NCBI RefSeq assembly: GCF_029962835.1
Contig: NC_080584.1
Span: 77,528,862-77,592,861 of the forward strand
DNA length: 64,000 bases
Origin: Magnolia sinica
Taxonomy: Eukaryota > Streptophyta > Magnoliopsida > Magnoliales > Magnoliaceae
Direction: 5' to 3'
Positions 22,186 to 34,515 of this stretch are shown here, in pieces. The position numbers were made by a program, and so were the translations under genes. The stretch's first letter is position 1; every line of letters begins with the position of its first letter. The notes beneath the pieces are model-generated. The model was not told the DNA's origin, did not search any database, and worked only from the letters and a program-made list of their open reading frames with translations.

Positions 22186-22389
22186 ACCAAGATTTTTTTT
22201 TAAAAGGAAAGTGGCAGATGCCACAAATTTCATTTAATCACAGCAATATACAACCCTTCGGGTGGGTCTGAACAAAATGAAACGGACCGCACCTATCATA
22301 TGACCAGGGACTCCATAAGCAAAACGACGAACAAAACAAAACATCAGGAAGACAAAAGAGCAACCAACAAGACCAGGGAGCTATTCTGC

Positions 22390-24110
22390 TCCACTACATC
22401 GTTCTGATCGTCCCCAACCCTACTCTATGTAGGAACAGGAGGCCACTTATCCTGGGAGGAAGGGACTCAAAATGATCAAAGAAGACCATGCCTTGGTTCT
22501 CACTACCCAGGCGAACCAGGGCGTCCGCCAGGGCATTACCTTCCTTATAGATGTGGGAAAACAAAAATTGCCACCTACCCTTCATCCTAATGATCCTCCT
22601 GATCCAGTAGTACTATTTCCAACTCGGTTGGGAAAAACCGTTTAACACATTCACCACTTGGAGTGAGTCTGACTCAACCATGATTCGATTAAATCCCTTG
22701 AAGAGGTAGCGGACCATCCTATCATGCACCGCCCAAAGTTCCGCGTAGGAGTTTGGTCCCACTCCATACCCTGTGGAGAAAGCAAAAAGAAACTGCCCCT
22801 TGTCTCACCTGCATACTCCTCCGCTGCCCGCAGAGCCTGGGTTCATTATAGAGGAACCGTCGATGTTTATCTTCACCCACATATCAGCTGGTTTCGACCA
22901 CTTCACTACCTCAGCACAGTGTCTCGAATTAGCCACAACCTAGAACAACGAATGTCGGGCAGAAATACTATAGTTCACAGTTGGAGGAGCTAGCGAAATC
23001 CTTTGTTGTCGGTATGCAGCAACTGGATAGATATTTCACTAGGTCACGCTGCATGGTGGACTACAAATGGTTGACAGCCACCAGTAGACTTTCGCCACCA
23101 GAGCAGGGAGCGAGCAGGATTTTCCTTCAAAACGCGCCGAGTTTCTAGCTCTCCAGACTTCCCACATCAGAAAACCCAGCATCAGAAGCCTAGCCGTGGA
23201 CTGGTTGCTATCGACAGACTGCGCACCCCACCATTGCAGCAATCTGGCCTCAACCGAGGTGGCTAGCAAGACATTTATCCCAAATAGAACGCCGAAGTAC
23301 TGCCACACCTGATCTGCCAGCCCACTATGTAGCAGCAGATGGTTAATGGATTCCATTGAAGATCTATTCGCCAAGGTGCCACTACAACACATACATTTGG
23401 ATGCAAGGTGAATCCCACGAGCCTGGACCTCGTCGTCGACTGGTAGCGCCTTATGCAGCACCTTCCAAAGGAACATCCAGATATGAGGGGGGGGGGGGGG
23501 GGATCTTCGCATGTCACACTCCGGACTCCCAGCTTTTTCGAGCACGAGGTTGCCTACTTATCGCCCAAGCTGATTTGACAGTGAAACATCCAGATGGGGA
23601 GAGGGGCCAAAAAGGAACATCTGGGCCATCAGAAAGGCAAAAACCTTGCCGGAAGATGACGTCTATTGCTTCCTGCGGGAGGAATTAGAAAACCGCAGAG
23701 GGAGGGAGAGGGCCATTGATGTCCAAAAAATGGTGGACCTTCCAGGGCCAAAGGGAAAGAGAAATATGAGCCGTCACCAAGTTTTGCAAGGGGCCCAGGC
23801 CCGTCCAGTTGGAGATCCAAAGATCGCAGCTACCTGAACCAGCTTCCACCGAACCATTGCATCGAGGAGAGGGACCACTGCGCAAATCTTCTTCCACAAA
23901 GGAGAGGGGGCAAGGGAGAAGTTTCTGCCGTATTTGGAGCTCATGAAAGAGCTCCACAAACTTGCGGCTACACCGAAATGATATGCATAAGCCATCTTTA
24001 AACGGAAAGCTTTCATCATCTCCAAGAGACTACGAATTCCCAAGCCACCTTCGTGCTTAGGAAGGGCCACTGTTTTTCAGTTACGCCAATGCATCTTTCT
24101 TCTACCATCA
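22390..24110 (-). pseudogene. LINE ORF2 distal part: zf-RVT and RNase H, broken
   Basis: Read 3' to 5' along the plus strand, the pieces are in normal ORF2 order. First comes the post-RT segment LPKHEGGLGIRSL (about 24070-23780). Next is a zf-RVT region with IWMFLWKVLHKALP and CMCC (23545-23039). Last is an RNase H domain with a final EGNALADALVRLGSEN (22585-22394). The frame changes several times and a 16-G run (23487-23502) lies within it, so it cannot be translated whole. It is related to the RNase H piece at 2990-3480. Confidence 0.8.
23487..23502. repeat. Homopolymer of 16 G
   Basis: A run of 16 consecutive G within the LINE ORF2 relic; the length may be uncertain because of sequencing error. 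Confidence 0.9.
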
Positions 24111-24336
24111 GCCCAACCCCAAAAAAAATCAGCAAAACACTTTTCAAATACAGTAAGAACTTGAGTCGGGAGTTGAGTGGCTGCTAACGTATAGTCGGAA
24201 TGCTACTTAGCACATGGTTAATTAACACCGCTCTACCTACCTGGGAGAGGCATTTCACTTGCCATCCTTGAATACAGCCCGCAATTTTGTCAATAAGCGG
24301 CTGGAAATTTTGCCATCCACTTCACCAAGATTTTTT

Positions 24337-25577
24337 CTTAATTTAATGAAATTGAATTAATGTCGAAAGAGTACTTTTCTACGTAAGTTACAACTTGACA
24401 GAGAGAATTATATAACATAATCTGATACATGTTATTAAATCCTCGTCGTTCGTCAGATTCTTAAGAAAAAATTAAGTAAAATCCTAAATTTCAGACCAAT
24501 TGGACCATTGGATAGGCCGCATCAATTTAAGAAAATAATAGATAATGAATCATATGTTGATTTATTATATGGAACCATTGGATAGTTGCGATCTAACTCA
24601 ATAACTTGATATGAACCGACTCTCAAAATACAGACATCAGATGATAATGACATCCAGATTTGATGATTGATCTGAATATCTAGTGGATCGCATTGACCAA
24701 TCAATGTGATTATTAGGAATTATAATAAATTAATGTATGGATAGTCGAATCAAAATGATCATCGGTTGTCCCTTGAAATTAATCAAGTAACGATTAAAGG
24801 TTGACATTGATTTATCTATCAGATGTGATTCGAACCTTAAATTTAAAAAAGTAGATAAATCTTTAAATTTTCGTTTAAATCATCACAAACTACATAGAAC
24901 TTTAGAATTTCAGGGTCAAAATAAAATTTTTCATGAAGTAAGCACGTTCTGGCATAAAATTTCATAATATTACATAATGCCACCTGGACCTTTATAAAAA
25001 TTAATTTTTAGGACTGTTACTGAAAACAGCCTGAATCTACAAAAATTCTAAGGACAAATTCTAACGATACCTTAAATTTTATAATATTGTTTCCTAATGT
25101 ATGAATTCATTTAAATGAGATATCTTGTTATTTAAATAAATTTAGATTCATCAAAGGTGGGTCCCACGATGTGAATTAGTATATTAAAAAATAATTTTAT
25201 TTTAACATTATTATGTATGTTTTAAGTTAAATTAAATTTATTGATAATGTGTTATATGTATGTTTTAACATTGTTATTATAATCTCATATTGGATTTGAT
25301 TGAACGTATAATTTTGATTGTTGTATTATTAATTATGTGATCTGTTCAATATGCTAGTATAGCCAATGATCTGATTTATTGTGTTTATGAACTTATGATC
25401 TGATTTTCTGTATATAATTACAACCGGTGATCTGATTTGCTGAAAGTATATAATTATGAATTTATGATTGTGAAGATGTTATCAGTTAACATGAAAAATA
25501 CACTGAATCAAATCTGAGAATAAGAATGATCATATAATATAACATTCATGACTAATTGATATGCTTGTGCATCTATC
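24337..25577. other. AT-rich DNA, probable remains of an older inverted LTR
   Basis: No gene. The tcatcaaaggtgggtcccacgatg stretch near 25150 resembles the reverse complement of the region around 26610-26650 of the neighbouring solo LTR. At least part of this stretch is therefore likely to be the continuation of the inverted LTR relic seen at 27564-28372. Confidence 0.4.
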
Positions 25578-25582
25578 AATTG

Positions 25583-27558
25583 TGTCACGCTCCGAAATTC
25601 GAGTACAGAGTGTGCACCCTCAGACCCGAGTTTCGGCCCATGACACGTACACTGAGTGTACTAATTTCATTCAATTATACAATTATTCATTTACCTACTA
25701 GCTCTACCGTAGATTTACATTCCATTCATACTCAACAACATCAAAAAAATAAGAAACGATCATTTATTCCAATAATTAATCATAAACATAACTAAGGACC
25801 CTCTCAATTGGGATCTTATGAAATGAAATAAACATGTCCAACAATTTGAAAGAATTAATTTACAATCTAAGAAAATTAAATATAATTAAAATAAAAATAT
25901 CATAACTAGTCTAAGGCTGCAACTTCTTCTTTTATCAAGTAGGGTCATGTGTCCCTTAAGTCCTTTCTGGCTTGACCACATATTCCTATTTTTGAGCCAC
26001 CGACCCACCCTCATTCACATCTGTACGGTTTTTCCATCAATAAAAAATATAAGCTGGCCAGGCTTAGTGATATAACCCAGTATGGTTCATAATCATATCA
26101 ATTAAAATAATACAAAAATTCATGTACAATGATGTAAAATGGGGTATGAATGCATCAGATGGGGTGATCGTCCATCTACTTAGGTTGGAAGTCGTCAACC
26201 CGCATCCACCCTTTGGGTAGGCTTCCACCTTTCGGTAGGCTTGGGCATAGCCCGCATCTGGTAACGCTCTACCAGGATCGACATTTCTTCTAGGGAAGGC
26301 CCTTAGGATCGACCATGCATTATGTAATGCAATGAATGAAGGATGATATGTAAATGCATATTTTTCATATTTGGCATAGTTGTCTCGATTAAAATATTCA
26401 CAATAAATTTATCGTACAATTATCATATTAAAATATTCAAACCAGTAAATCAAACAATCACAATGATTTATTTTAATTTTTAATGAATTATGAAACAAGT
26501 TGGGTTACTCACCTGAGTCAGGTAGTGTAGAATTCACAGAGTAATTATGTTGGTTTGAATTCAGAAATCTTATTAGTTATATCAACAACATTATTATTTA
26601 TATATTTTTATTACATGGTGGGGCCCACCTCTGATTAACATTCTAGGTGGCCAGATCCAAAATAATCAAATAATTAAAATTTCTATTCTATTTTTTTCTC
26701 CTTTTTAAGATTATAAAATTGAATGATAATTACTTGATCGGGGTGGTTCATCGGATGGTCAGATCATTCAGATTCTTGAGGTATTATCATGTTTTGCCTC
26801 TACACATTAGATGGATGGTGTGGATCTAAACACACATACACCGATGGCCCATCTCGACCTTCTACGCCAAGTGATACCAACACTTGCGCAAAAATCTAAG
26901 ATTCCTTTATTAAACACTTTTAGATCTGACTAATGTGGCCTATCTGATTGTTAGATTGATCTAAAAATTATGGCCCTTGTATATTTTGGCCTTAAGGATC
27001 ATATGATCCGTACAGATCTATCTTAGCACAATCAGATTCCATCCATTTAATTTATTCCTAAAATATTACTAATTAGACCAAAATTATAAAACATCACTTT
27101 ATTAAAATTGACTCTACACACCTATACAATGATGGTGTGGATGATCCACGCCATCCATTGTATAGATCAAGAAGAAATTAATAACATAATAAATAGTTAA
27201 AAAGATCTAACGATTAGAACTTACCTAATTGAACCTTCTTAGAATTTTCTCTTCCTTTTACTTTAGGCTTCCTATCTCCTTTTTTTTAATGCAGAAACCT
27301 TCCGTATCCCTTTTAAAGAAAATTCTCATAAGATAGGATGAGCACATCCTCCCTTATCCTGAATTTGAATTTTTTTATGATATTTAATAAAAAAATTTAT
27401 TATTACCACTTCAAGAATCGATCCCTAAACCTCTCTCTCAACTAAGAATTTCGCTACCAACTCAACTATTGACTTGTTTTTATTTTTTATTTAAAAATAA
27501 AATCTTTAAATATTTAATTTAGTTTTTTAATAATGTACCAAAATTTAGGGTTGTTACA
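25583..27558 (+). repeat. Solo LTR, 1976 bp, TSD aattg
   Basis: Begins TGTCACGCTCCG and ends GGGTTGTTACA, and is flanked by a perfect 5-bp direct repeat, aattg, at 25578-25582 and 27559-27563. The start and length resemble LTRs of chromovirus-type gypsy elements, but no internal region is present to confirm this. It includes short repeats (ttgggtaggcttccacc / ttcggtaggcttgggc) near 26210-26250. Confidence 0.8.
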
Positions 27559-27563
27559 AATTG

Positions 27564-28372
27564 CATGCATAATACGTGTCGAATTTTAGAGGGACTTCCC
27601 TTAATGATATACTTAGTAGAATCTTTACTAGAAGCTCACTATAGTAGTGGAAGCCTACTCAAAGAGTAGATGCGGGCCTTGCCCATGTCTACCAAATGAT
27701 AGCAGCCTACCAATGGGCAGACGTAGGTTGACGAGTTTATAATCAAACAAGTAGATGGATTCCCACTTAATGCATTCATGCATTCACTTATTGCATAACT
27801 TTTGTATTTTCTTTCTGAACTTATATTGTATATAATTGTTGTTATTTTATTTTAATTTGATGTGAAGAATCATGTCGGGACTTCTCACTAAGCCTAGCCA
27901 GCTTACCCTTTATTTACGTAAAATCGTACAGATATGATTGAGGGTAACCTAGTGGCTTAAGAACGTGAGTACGTATCAAGCTAGAAAAGAACTCAATGGA
28001 CATGTCGCCCTACTTGACGGATGAAGAAGTTATTGCCTAGTCCAACCATGATTATCATTTTAATTCCATTTGGTGTTCTTGGATTATTATTTATTTCTTT
28101 CAATTTTGTTAGATAAGATTTATTTTATTGCATAAGACTCCGAATGAGAGGACCCTTAGATATGTTAATAACTAATTATTGAAATTGATAGTTGATTTCC
28201 TATTCATTAGATGTGACTAAGTATGAATGAAACTTAAATTTATGATGGTACAATTAAATAGACGAATTTTGTATAAGTATATCAAATAATTTAGGTACAC
28301 TTAGTGTAAAAGTCATGACATGAATCTTGGATCTGAAGTACATGCCAAGTACCTGAAATCTGAATTGTGACA
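27564..28372 (-). repeat. Degraded LTR relic, inverted relative to the solo LTR
   Basis: Several blocks match the reverse complement of the solo LTR: agcctac with tagatgcggg near 27650, gtaggttgacga with aagtagatgga near 27730, tgcattcatgcattcac near 27775, and the terminal tacctgaaatctgaattgtgaca ending at 28372. The minus strand therefore starts TGTCAC here. The solo LTR is inserted in or beside it, so this copy is older. Confidence 0.5.
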
Positions 28373-29002
28373 ATTTAGTATCAAAGAAAAGCTCATAATT
28401 AAATGACACGTGAGTAATGATTGGAGAATAATTGGTAGGTTCCCAATAATTAGAGACCTAAATTTAGGCCTCAATTGCTTAGTTTAAAAAATGAGGAATT
28501 TAATCTCAAACTTACTAAGACTTGTTTTTTTTTTTTTTAGGTCTACAACAACATCTTTCCTAAATTTCAATTGATGACAAGGTCCAGAGAAGGTGTTTCC
28601 AATTTTTCGACAAATTTCAACCTTATAATTTGAAAATATAGACCTGTTTAGTGTCCTTGATCAAACCTGATCAAATTAATGTTCAAAACCTTTTAGACTT
28701 TTTATGGGAGTCACTTACATAACTCTAGACAACCCCATAAAATTCTAGGACATGCAATTTGAGTTATAGAAAAATTACGAAAATTCAAATAGCATGTTGT
28801 AAAGGATAGAAACGGGTGTTGGACATAAGTATTTTTACCTCTCAGCAGCAGCAACGAAACCCAAGTAAATATAATGATTTTAATCTGAAATTTTTTATGG
28901 TAACCCACAAAATTGTCAGTGACTTGTATTATTGGTGGTTGGAGACAATAACTGAGATCGAATTTCTAATTTTAACACTTTGCCATTTGTATTGCTTTAG
29001 AC
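28373..29002. other. Intergenic, no gene seen
   Basis: AT-rich with a T run near 28520; no recognisable coding sequence before the UGT relic starts. Confidence 0.5.
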
Positions 29003-29162
29003 TTCAACGATCGGTGCATCACATGGTTGAATCTCCTCTCTTTAGCTTCTCTTCTCTATATATCTTTCGGGTCTCTCTGTTGCACAGATGATAGAGCTGG
29101 CAATTGGATCAGAGGTGATGGAATTTACTTTGGTCATTAGGCCTCTGATTGGACACAACATG

Positions 29163-29541
29163 TGTTGGAAGTCCAAACCAAATCGTCTGTCCGATTCTCA
29201 AGGACAATAAATGTTGGAAGAATCTTCCAACAACCAGGGCATTTCTCCATGTGGCTGTTCAGTTCCTCCATGTAGAATCTTTTAATATTTTATTTTGGTG
29301 TTTGTACAGCAATTAATACCATGCCCCTATAGTGTAATTTATAAGGGCATTTTTGTCTTTTCACCTTGGTGAAAAATGTCTATATAAGGGAGCTCTTGTA
29401 GTCCGTTTGGAATTAAGTCAGTGAGCTTGTGAGCAATAATAAAAACAATAGCAAAGTTTCTCTTCTCATTCTTACGTGTCCAGTGAGTTCAACTCTAAGG
29501 CTTTGTAAAGCCAAGAAGAGCTCTAGCTAATACAGCCATCA
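29163..29541 (+). repeat. 5' LTR of the copia element
   Basis: Starts TGTTGGAAG, ends AGCCATCA. A ctatataagg TATA-like box lies near 29381. Same length as the 3' copy despite compensating small indels. Confidence 0.92.
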
Positions 29542-29544
29542 AAT

Positions 29545-29556
29545 TGGTATCAGAGC
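29545..29556 (+). other. Primer-binding site, tRNA-Met type
   Basis: TGGTATCAGAGC three bases after the 5' LTR, the standard copia primer match to initiator tRNA-Met. Confidence 0.9.
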
Positions 29557-29752
29557 TGTCCTCCGCAACAGCATCCTCTTCTTTCTTTTTCTCAACTTGA
29601 GCTCTATCACGAACAGTTTGCCTGGAGCGTTCCTCAGCAGCACCCTCCTCCACGTTCTGTTTCTGAACTTGTGCTTCATCACAATCAGCGTGAGAAGATC
29701 CTTCTCCAATAAAAGTGTCCTTCGGTTTCTGTTTCTCAGTGACTAGGTTCAT
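29557..29752 (-). other. Antisense acidic/basic open frame in the copia leader
   Basis: Between the primer-binding site and gag the minus strand has an ATG-initiated open frame (start at 29752) running to the primer-binding site and on into the LTR. The peptide is charged and contains two similar 20-odd-residue stretches (AQVQKQNVEEGAAEERSR and AQVEKKKEEDAVAEDSSD). It looks like real coding sequence more than leader sequence and could be a captured host-gene piece, but I recognise no family. Chance openness cannot be excluded. Confidence 0.35.
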
Positions 29753-30053
29753 TTTCTAAAAGAAGTTTTTTAGTTTTTTTCAGCCAAGTACAGATTTCTT
29801 TGAAGGAAAATCTGTTTGAAAAAAATTCAGATTGCAAAGCTAAGTTTTCAGCTGCTTGAAGTTGCCAGCAATTTTTCCTAGCCAAGGGAAGAAAAATCTA
29901 TTCAACAACAAAAATCAGATTTCAAAAAAAAAAATAAATCAGTTTTCAAAAGTTTTTCTAGCTAAGAAAAAATCTATTTTCTATTTCATCTCTCTCTCCC
30001 TTCATTAAAAAGGAAAAATCAGTCATTTCTTCCTTTAAAAAAAAATAGAAAAG

Positions 30054-30980
30054 ATGGCCGGCTCAATCCAGCCGTAGGTTCCTAAGTTATCAAAGGACAA
30101 CTATGAAAAGTGGTGCATCCAAGTGAAGGCGTTATTTGAGTCGCAAGAACTATGAGAGATCATCACCGATGAGTATGTAGAACCCACTATGGAGGAAGAA
30201 GCAGCCTTCACCAATGAAGAAAAGACCGCTCTCAAAAATCAAAGGAAGAACGATAACAAGGCTTTGTTCCTCCTCTATCAAGGGTTGGATGAATCAACCT
30301 TTAAAAAAATTGCCGAAGTGACATCAAGCAAGCAAGCATGGGATACCCTTAGCACCATCTTCAAGAGTGTTGATCGAGTGAAGCGAGTTCACCTTCAAAC
30401 ATTAAGAGCCGAGTTCGAAGCGGCGCACATGAAGGAAGGTGAAACTATCTCTGACTACTTCTCACGTCTAATTGTTATTATTAACAATTTAAAAAGAAAT
30501 GGTGAAAAAGTTGAAGACATACGTGTCATTGAAAAGGCATTGTGATCTCTCACAACCAAATTTGAGCATGTGGTTGTGGCGATCGAAAAATCAAAGGACT
30601 TGGAAAAACTATCCATTGAAGAACTGATGGGATCATTGCAAGTACATGAGCAGCGAATGCAAAAAAAAAATGCTGGTTCAATGCTTGAACATGCCTTAGA
30701 GTCTAAGCTGACTCTAAATGAACAAAAGAATGGTCATACACAACGAGGCGACCGTGGCATTAGAAATCATGCAAGAGGCAGAGGGCGTGGATATCATCCA
30801 AGCCATCAACAAAATCAACAAAAATTTACCAGTTTTCGTAGAAGAGGAAATGGTAGAGGCTGGGTCATATGTGGTCGAGGAAACACAAAGAAAGTTCAAT
30901 GCACAATTGTAAGAAATTCAGCCATTATGCCTCTGAGTGTTGGAGCAAAGTGGATCAAGATGAACGATCCAACTATGCTG
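30054..30980 (+). pseudogene. Copia gag (UBN2-type), broken
   Basis: The ATG at 30054 opens a copia gag with NYEKWCIQVKALFE and TLSTIFKSVDRVKRVHLQTL. In-frame stops occur at 30075 (TAG), 30153 (TGA, a Trp position) and 30543 (TGA). A frame change follows near the A run at 30661-30670. The CCHC zinc knuckle around 30890-30935 is still visible (HNCKKFSHYASEC), but one base appears to be missing between its first two Cys codons, so the knuckle is broken. Gag forms the virus-like particle of the element. Confidence 0.85.
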
Positions 30981-30999
30981 AAGCATCACACCATGAACA

Positions 31000-33900
31000 A
31001 GAAAACTCCACACTCCTCGCACAAGAGAAGGCAGGTAAACAACCAGATGTGTGGTATCTCGACACGAGTGCAAGCAAGCACATGAGTGGTAACAAAGAAC
31101 TGTTCGTGGAACTCACAGAAGTAGTTCGTGGCGACGTGAGTTTTGGCAACTCATTAAAAGTACCCGTGATAGGTAAAGGAAAAATTAAATCTATCAGAAG
31201 AATGGTGAGCCAAATTACATCTTTAATGTATATTACGTACCAAACATGAAAAATAACATTCTCAGTATCAGCCAACTCCTTGAGAAGGGGTATGGCATAC
31301 ACATGGAGAACTGTTCTCTCTCTATAAGAGATGCTCACAGGAGACTTGTGGCTCAAGTCCAAATGGTGAAGAATCTCATGCTTCCGCTCCATATTACCAT
31401 AAAGGCTGAGAAGTGTTTCTATGGACTCGTGAAGAATGATTCATGGAGATGGCATCTTCGCTTTGGGCATCTCCATTTCAATGGCCTTAAACTCTTATCC
31501 TCATTGAGCATGATGCATGGCTTGCCGACTATTGAAGCTCTAGAACATGTGTGTGAGACGTGCACACTCGGCAAGTAACAAAGGAACTCCCTTCCAAGTG
31601 AAGTATTTAGAAGAGCAAAGGAACCACTTCAGTTGGTTCACACTAATATTTGCAAACCACTTGAAACACTCTCTCTTGGAGGTAATAAATACTTTATTAC
31701 CTTCATTGATGATTTCAGTAAAAAACTTTAGGTGTATCGCATCAAAGAAAAATCTTTCGCTTTACTATCTTTAAAATTTTCAAAGCTCGTATTGAAGTTG
31801 AAAGTGATCACAAAATTAAAGTACTCAGATCTGACAGAGGTGGAGAGTTCACCTCAAATGCATTCCAAATTTTTGCAGGGAACAAAGCATCAAAAAATAA
31901 CATACTGCAGCTTACACGCCACAACATAATGGAATTGCGAAACGGAAGAACCATACCATCCTCTACATAATGAGGACCATACTGAAGGAGAAAGGCCTAC
32001 CAAAGATCTTCTGGGAAGAGGCAATTACATATACTGCCTACCTGCTCAATCGGTGTCTAACCAAGAGTGTCAGAAACATGACACCACAAGAAGCATGGAG
32101 TGGCTACAAACCGAGCGTGGCGCACCTAAAGATCTTTGGGTGTGTCGCCTACGCTCAAGTTCCAGAAGCAAGAAAAAGGAAGCTTGATGATCGGGGCGAA
32201 AAATGCATCTTCATCGGCTACAATGAAGGATCTAAAGCCTACAAGCTCTACAATCCACTAACTAATAAAGTAGTGGTGAGTAAAGATGTGGTCTTTAGTG
32301 AGGAAGAAGCTTGGAAATGGAATGATGAAGAATCGACCAAAGATATTTTAGTTGAAACAGAAGAACATGAAGAAAGGCATGACCGTCAAGAGCAAACGCC
32401 CACAACACCTTCTTCTGCCGCATCATCAATATACAGAAGTCCAGGAGTATATTCCATCAGTCCTGAAAGTACTCCATTAAGTCAAAATTCGGCCAACTCG
32501 TCCTCACCCATGACACCTATAAAAATAAAAAGCATAAGCGACATCTATGAGCAAACTGAAGAGGTCAATCTTTTCTGTCTGTATGCAGATCATGAGCCTC
32601 TGACATTTCAGGAGGCCATAAAAGAAGAATGTTAGAGAATCGCTATGACAAAAGAAATTCATGCCATTGAGAGAAATGACACATGGGAGCTGACTACGCT
32701 TCGTAATGGCCAGAAAACTATTGACGTCAAATGGGTGTACAAGATCAAGAGAAATGCTGATGGTGAGATCGATCGCTACAAGGCAAGGCTTGTAGCAAAG
32801 GGCTACAAACAGAAGTACGGGGTGAACTATAAAGAAGTCTTCGCTTCTGTTGCTCACCTTGACACTATGAGGATGATTATCTCCCTTGCAGCCCATCGCA
32901 ATTGGATGATCTACCAACTAGATGTGAAATTTGCATTCCTAAATGAAATTCTGAAAAAAGAGGTCTATGTTGACCAACCTGAAGGCTTTGTTATGCAAGG
33001 AGAGGAATACAAGGTGTATCGACTGAAGAAAGCCTTATATAAGTTGAAGCAAGCTCTACGTGATTGGAATGCTTGCATCAACAACTATCTTTAAGAGAAC
33101 GGCTTCGCCCAATGTCCATATGAGCATGCAGTTTATATAAAGAAGAATGCTCATGGTGATATGCTTATAGCATGCCTATATGTTGATGATTTGTTGTTTA
33201 TAGGAAACAGCTGACCAATGCTTGATGAATTCAAGAAAGCCATGTTTAAGGAGTTCAAGATGACCGACGAAGGTCTCATGTCCTTTTTTTTGGGCATTGA
33301 AGTGAAGCAACAACATGGTGGCATTAATATATCTCAGAAGAAGTATACCATGGAATTGCTTGAAAAGTTCAAGATGGCCGATTGCAATGCTGTAAATATG
33401 CCTATAGCAACGGGCTTAAAACTGACAAAGGACGGAGAAGGAAGAAGCATTAACTCGACTATGTTTAAGAGTCTGATTAGAAGCCTAAGCTACCTCACAA
33501 TCATAAGGCTGGATATCGTCTATAGTGTTGAGCTTCTAAGTAGGTACATGGAAGCACCAAAAGAATCACACTGACTAGCCGCAAAAAGAATCCTCAGGTA
33601 TGTCAAAGGAACAATGAAATTCAGTCTTTTCTATCCATACGATGATGAAGCAATATTGTATGGATACTCAGACAGTGATTAAGGAGGTGACCAAGATGAA
33701 AGAAAGAGCACCATTGGCTATGTATTCTATCTCGGAACGATTGCTTTCACATGGAATTCGAAGAAGCAGAGTGTGGTCGCCCTGTCCACATGTGAAGCAG
33801 AGTACGTGGCAGCATCGTCCACTATCTGTAAGGGAATTTGACTGAGAAACCTACTAAAGGAGCTAAAGCATCCGCAGGAAGGATCCACAGTCATATATGT

Positions 33901-34129
33901 GGATAACAAGTCAGCAATCGAACTAGCCAAAAATCCGGTGCAACATAAAAGAAGCAAACACATTGATACCCGATATCATTTTCTGAAAGATCACGTGAAG
34001 CAAAAAACGAAAAAATTAGAGTATTGTCATACTGCAGAACAGGTGACGTATATTTTCACAAAGACATTACCGACAAATGCATTCAAACGACTAAAAACAA
34101 TGCTCGGAATGAAGCCGATTTTGGTTTGA
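31000..34129 (+). pseudogene. Copia pol: protease, integrase, RT and RNase H, broken
   Basis: Domains appear in copia order. Protease has WYLDTSASKHMSG (31050-31090), with Ser for the usual Gly of the DTGAS site. The integrase zinc region has WHLRFGHLH and CETCTLGK (31450-31577, ending in a stop). The integrase core (31680-32300, several frames) shows FIDDFS and RSDRGGEFTS. RT (32645-33200) shows WVYKIKRNADGEIDRYKARL and the catalytic YVDD (33178-33189). RNase H (33650-34127) has a stop in place of Trp after YSDSD. Several further stops and frameshifts exist, so no active polyprotein can be made. Confidence 0.9.
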
Positions 34130-34136
34130 AGTGGAG

Positions 34137-34515
34137 TGTTGGAAGTCCAAACCAAACCGTCCGTTAGATTCTCAAAGACAATAAATGTTGGAAGAAGCTT
34201 CCAGCAACCAGGGCGTTTCTCCATGCGGCTGTTCAGTTCCTCCATGCAGAATCTTTTAATATTTTATTTTGGTGTTACAACAGTTAATACCATGCCCCTA
34301 TAGTGTAATTTATAAGGGCATTTTTGTCTTTTCACCTTGGTGAAAAATGTCTATATAAGGGAGCTCTTGTAGTCCGTTTGGGCTTAAGTCAGTGAGCTTG
34401 TAAACAACGGTAAAAAAAAAAGAAGCAAAGTTTCTCTTCTCATTCTTATGTGTCCAGTGAGTTCAAATCTAAGGCTTTGTAAAGCCCAGAAGAGCTCTAG
34501 CTAATATAGCCATCA
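34137..34515 (+). repeat. 3' LTR of the copia element
   Basis: 379 bp, starting TGTTGGAAG straight after a short purine tract (gaagtggag) and ending AGCCATCA before the right TSD. Confidence 0.92.

Larger units (their letters stand above)
22199..24323 (-). mobile_element. 5'-truncated LINE on the minus strand with 13-bp TSD
   Basis: The element is bounded by the perfect direct repeat accaagatttttt at 22186-22198 and 24324-24336, with a T run (poly-A tail on the minus strand) at its left end. It keeps only the distal half of ORF2. No reverse-transcriptase catalytic core is seen, as expected from 5' truncation. Confidence 0.85.
29163..34515 (+). mobile_element. Ty1/copia retrotransposon, full length but mutated
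   Basis: A 5353-bp element with 379-bp direct LTRs (TGTTGGAAG..CCATCA) and a perfect 5-bp TSD, acatg, at 29158-29162 and 34516-34520. It has a tRNA-Met primer-binding site, gag, and pol in copia order (protease, integrase, RT, RNase H). By eye the LTRs differ at roughly 20 or more of 379 positions, so the insertion is much older than the inverted-LTR element. Multiple stops and frameshifts make it non-autonomous. Confidence 0.92.
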
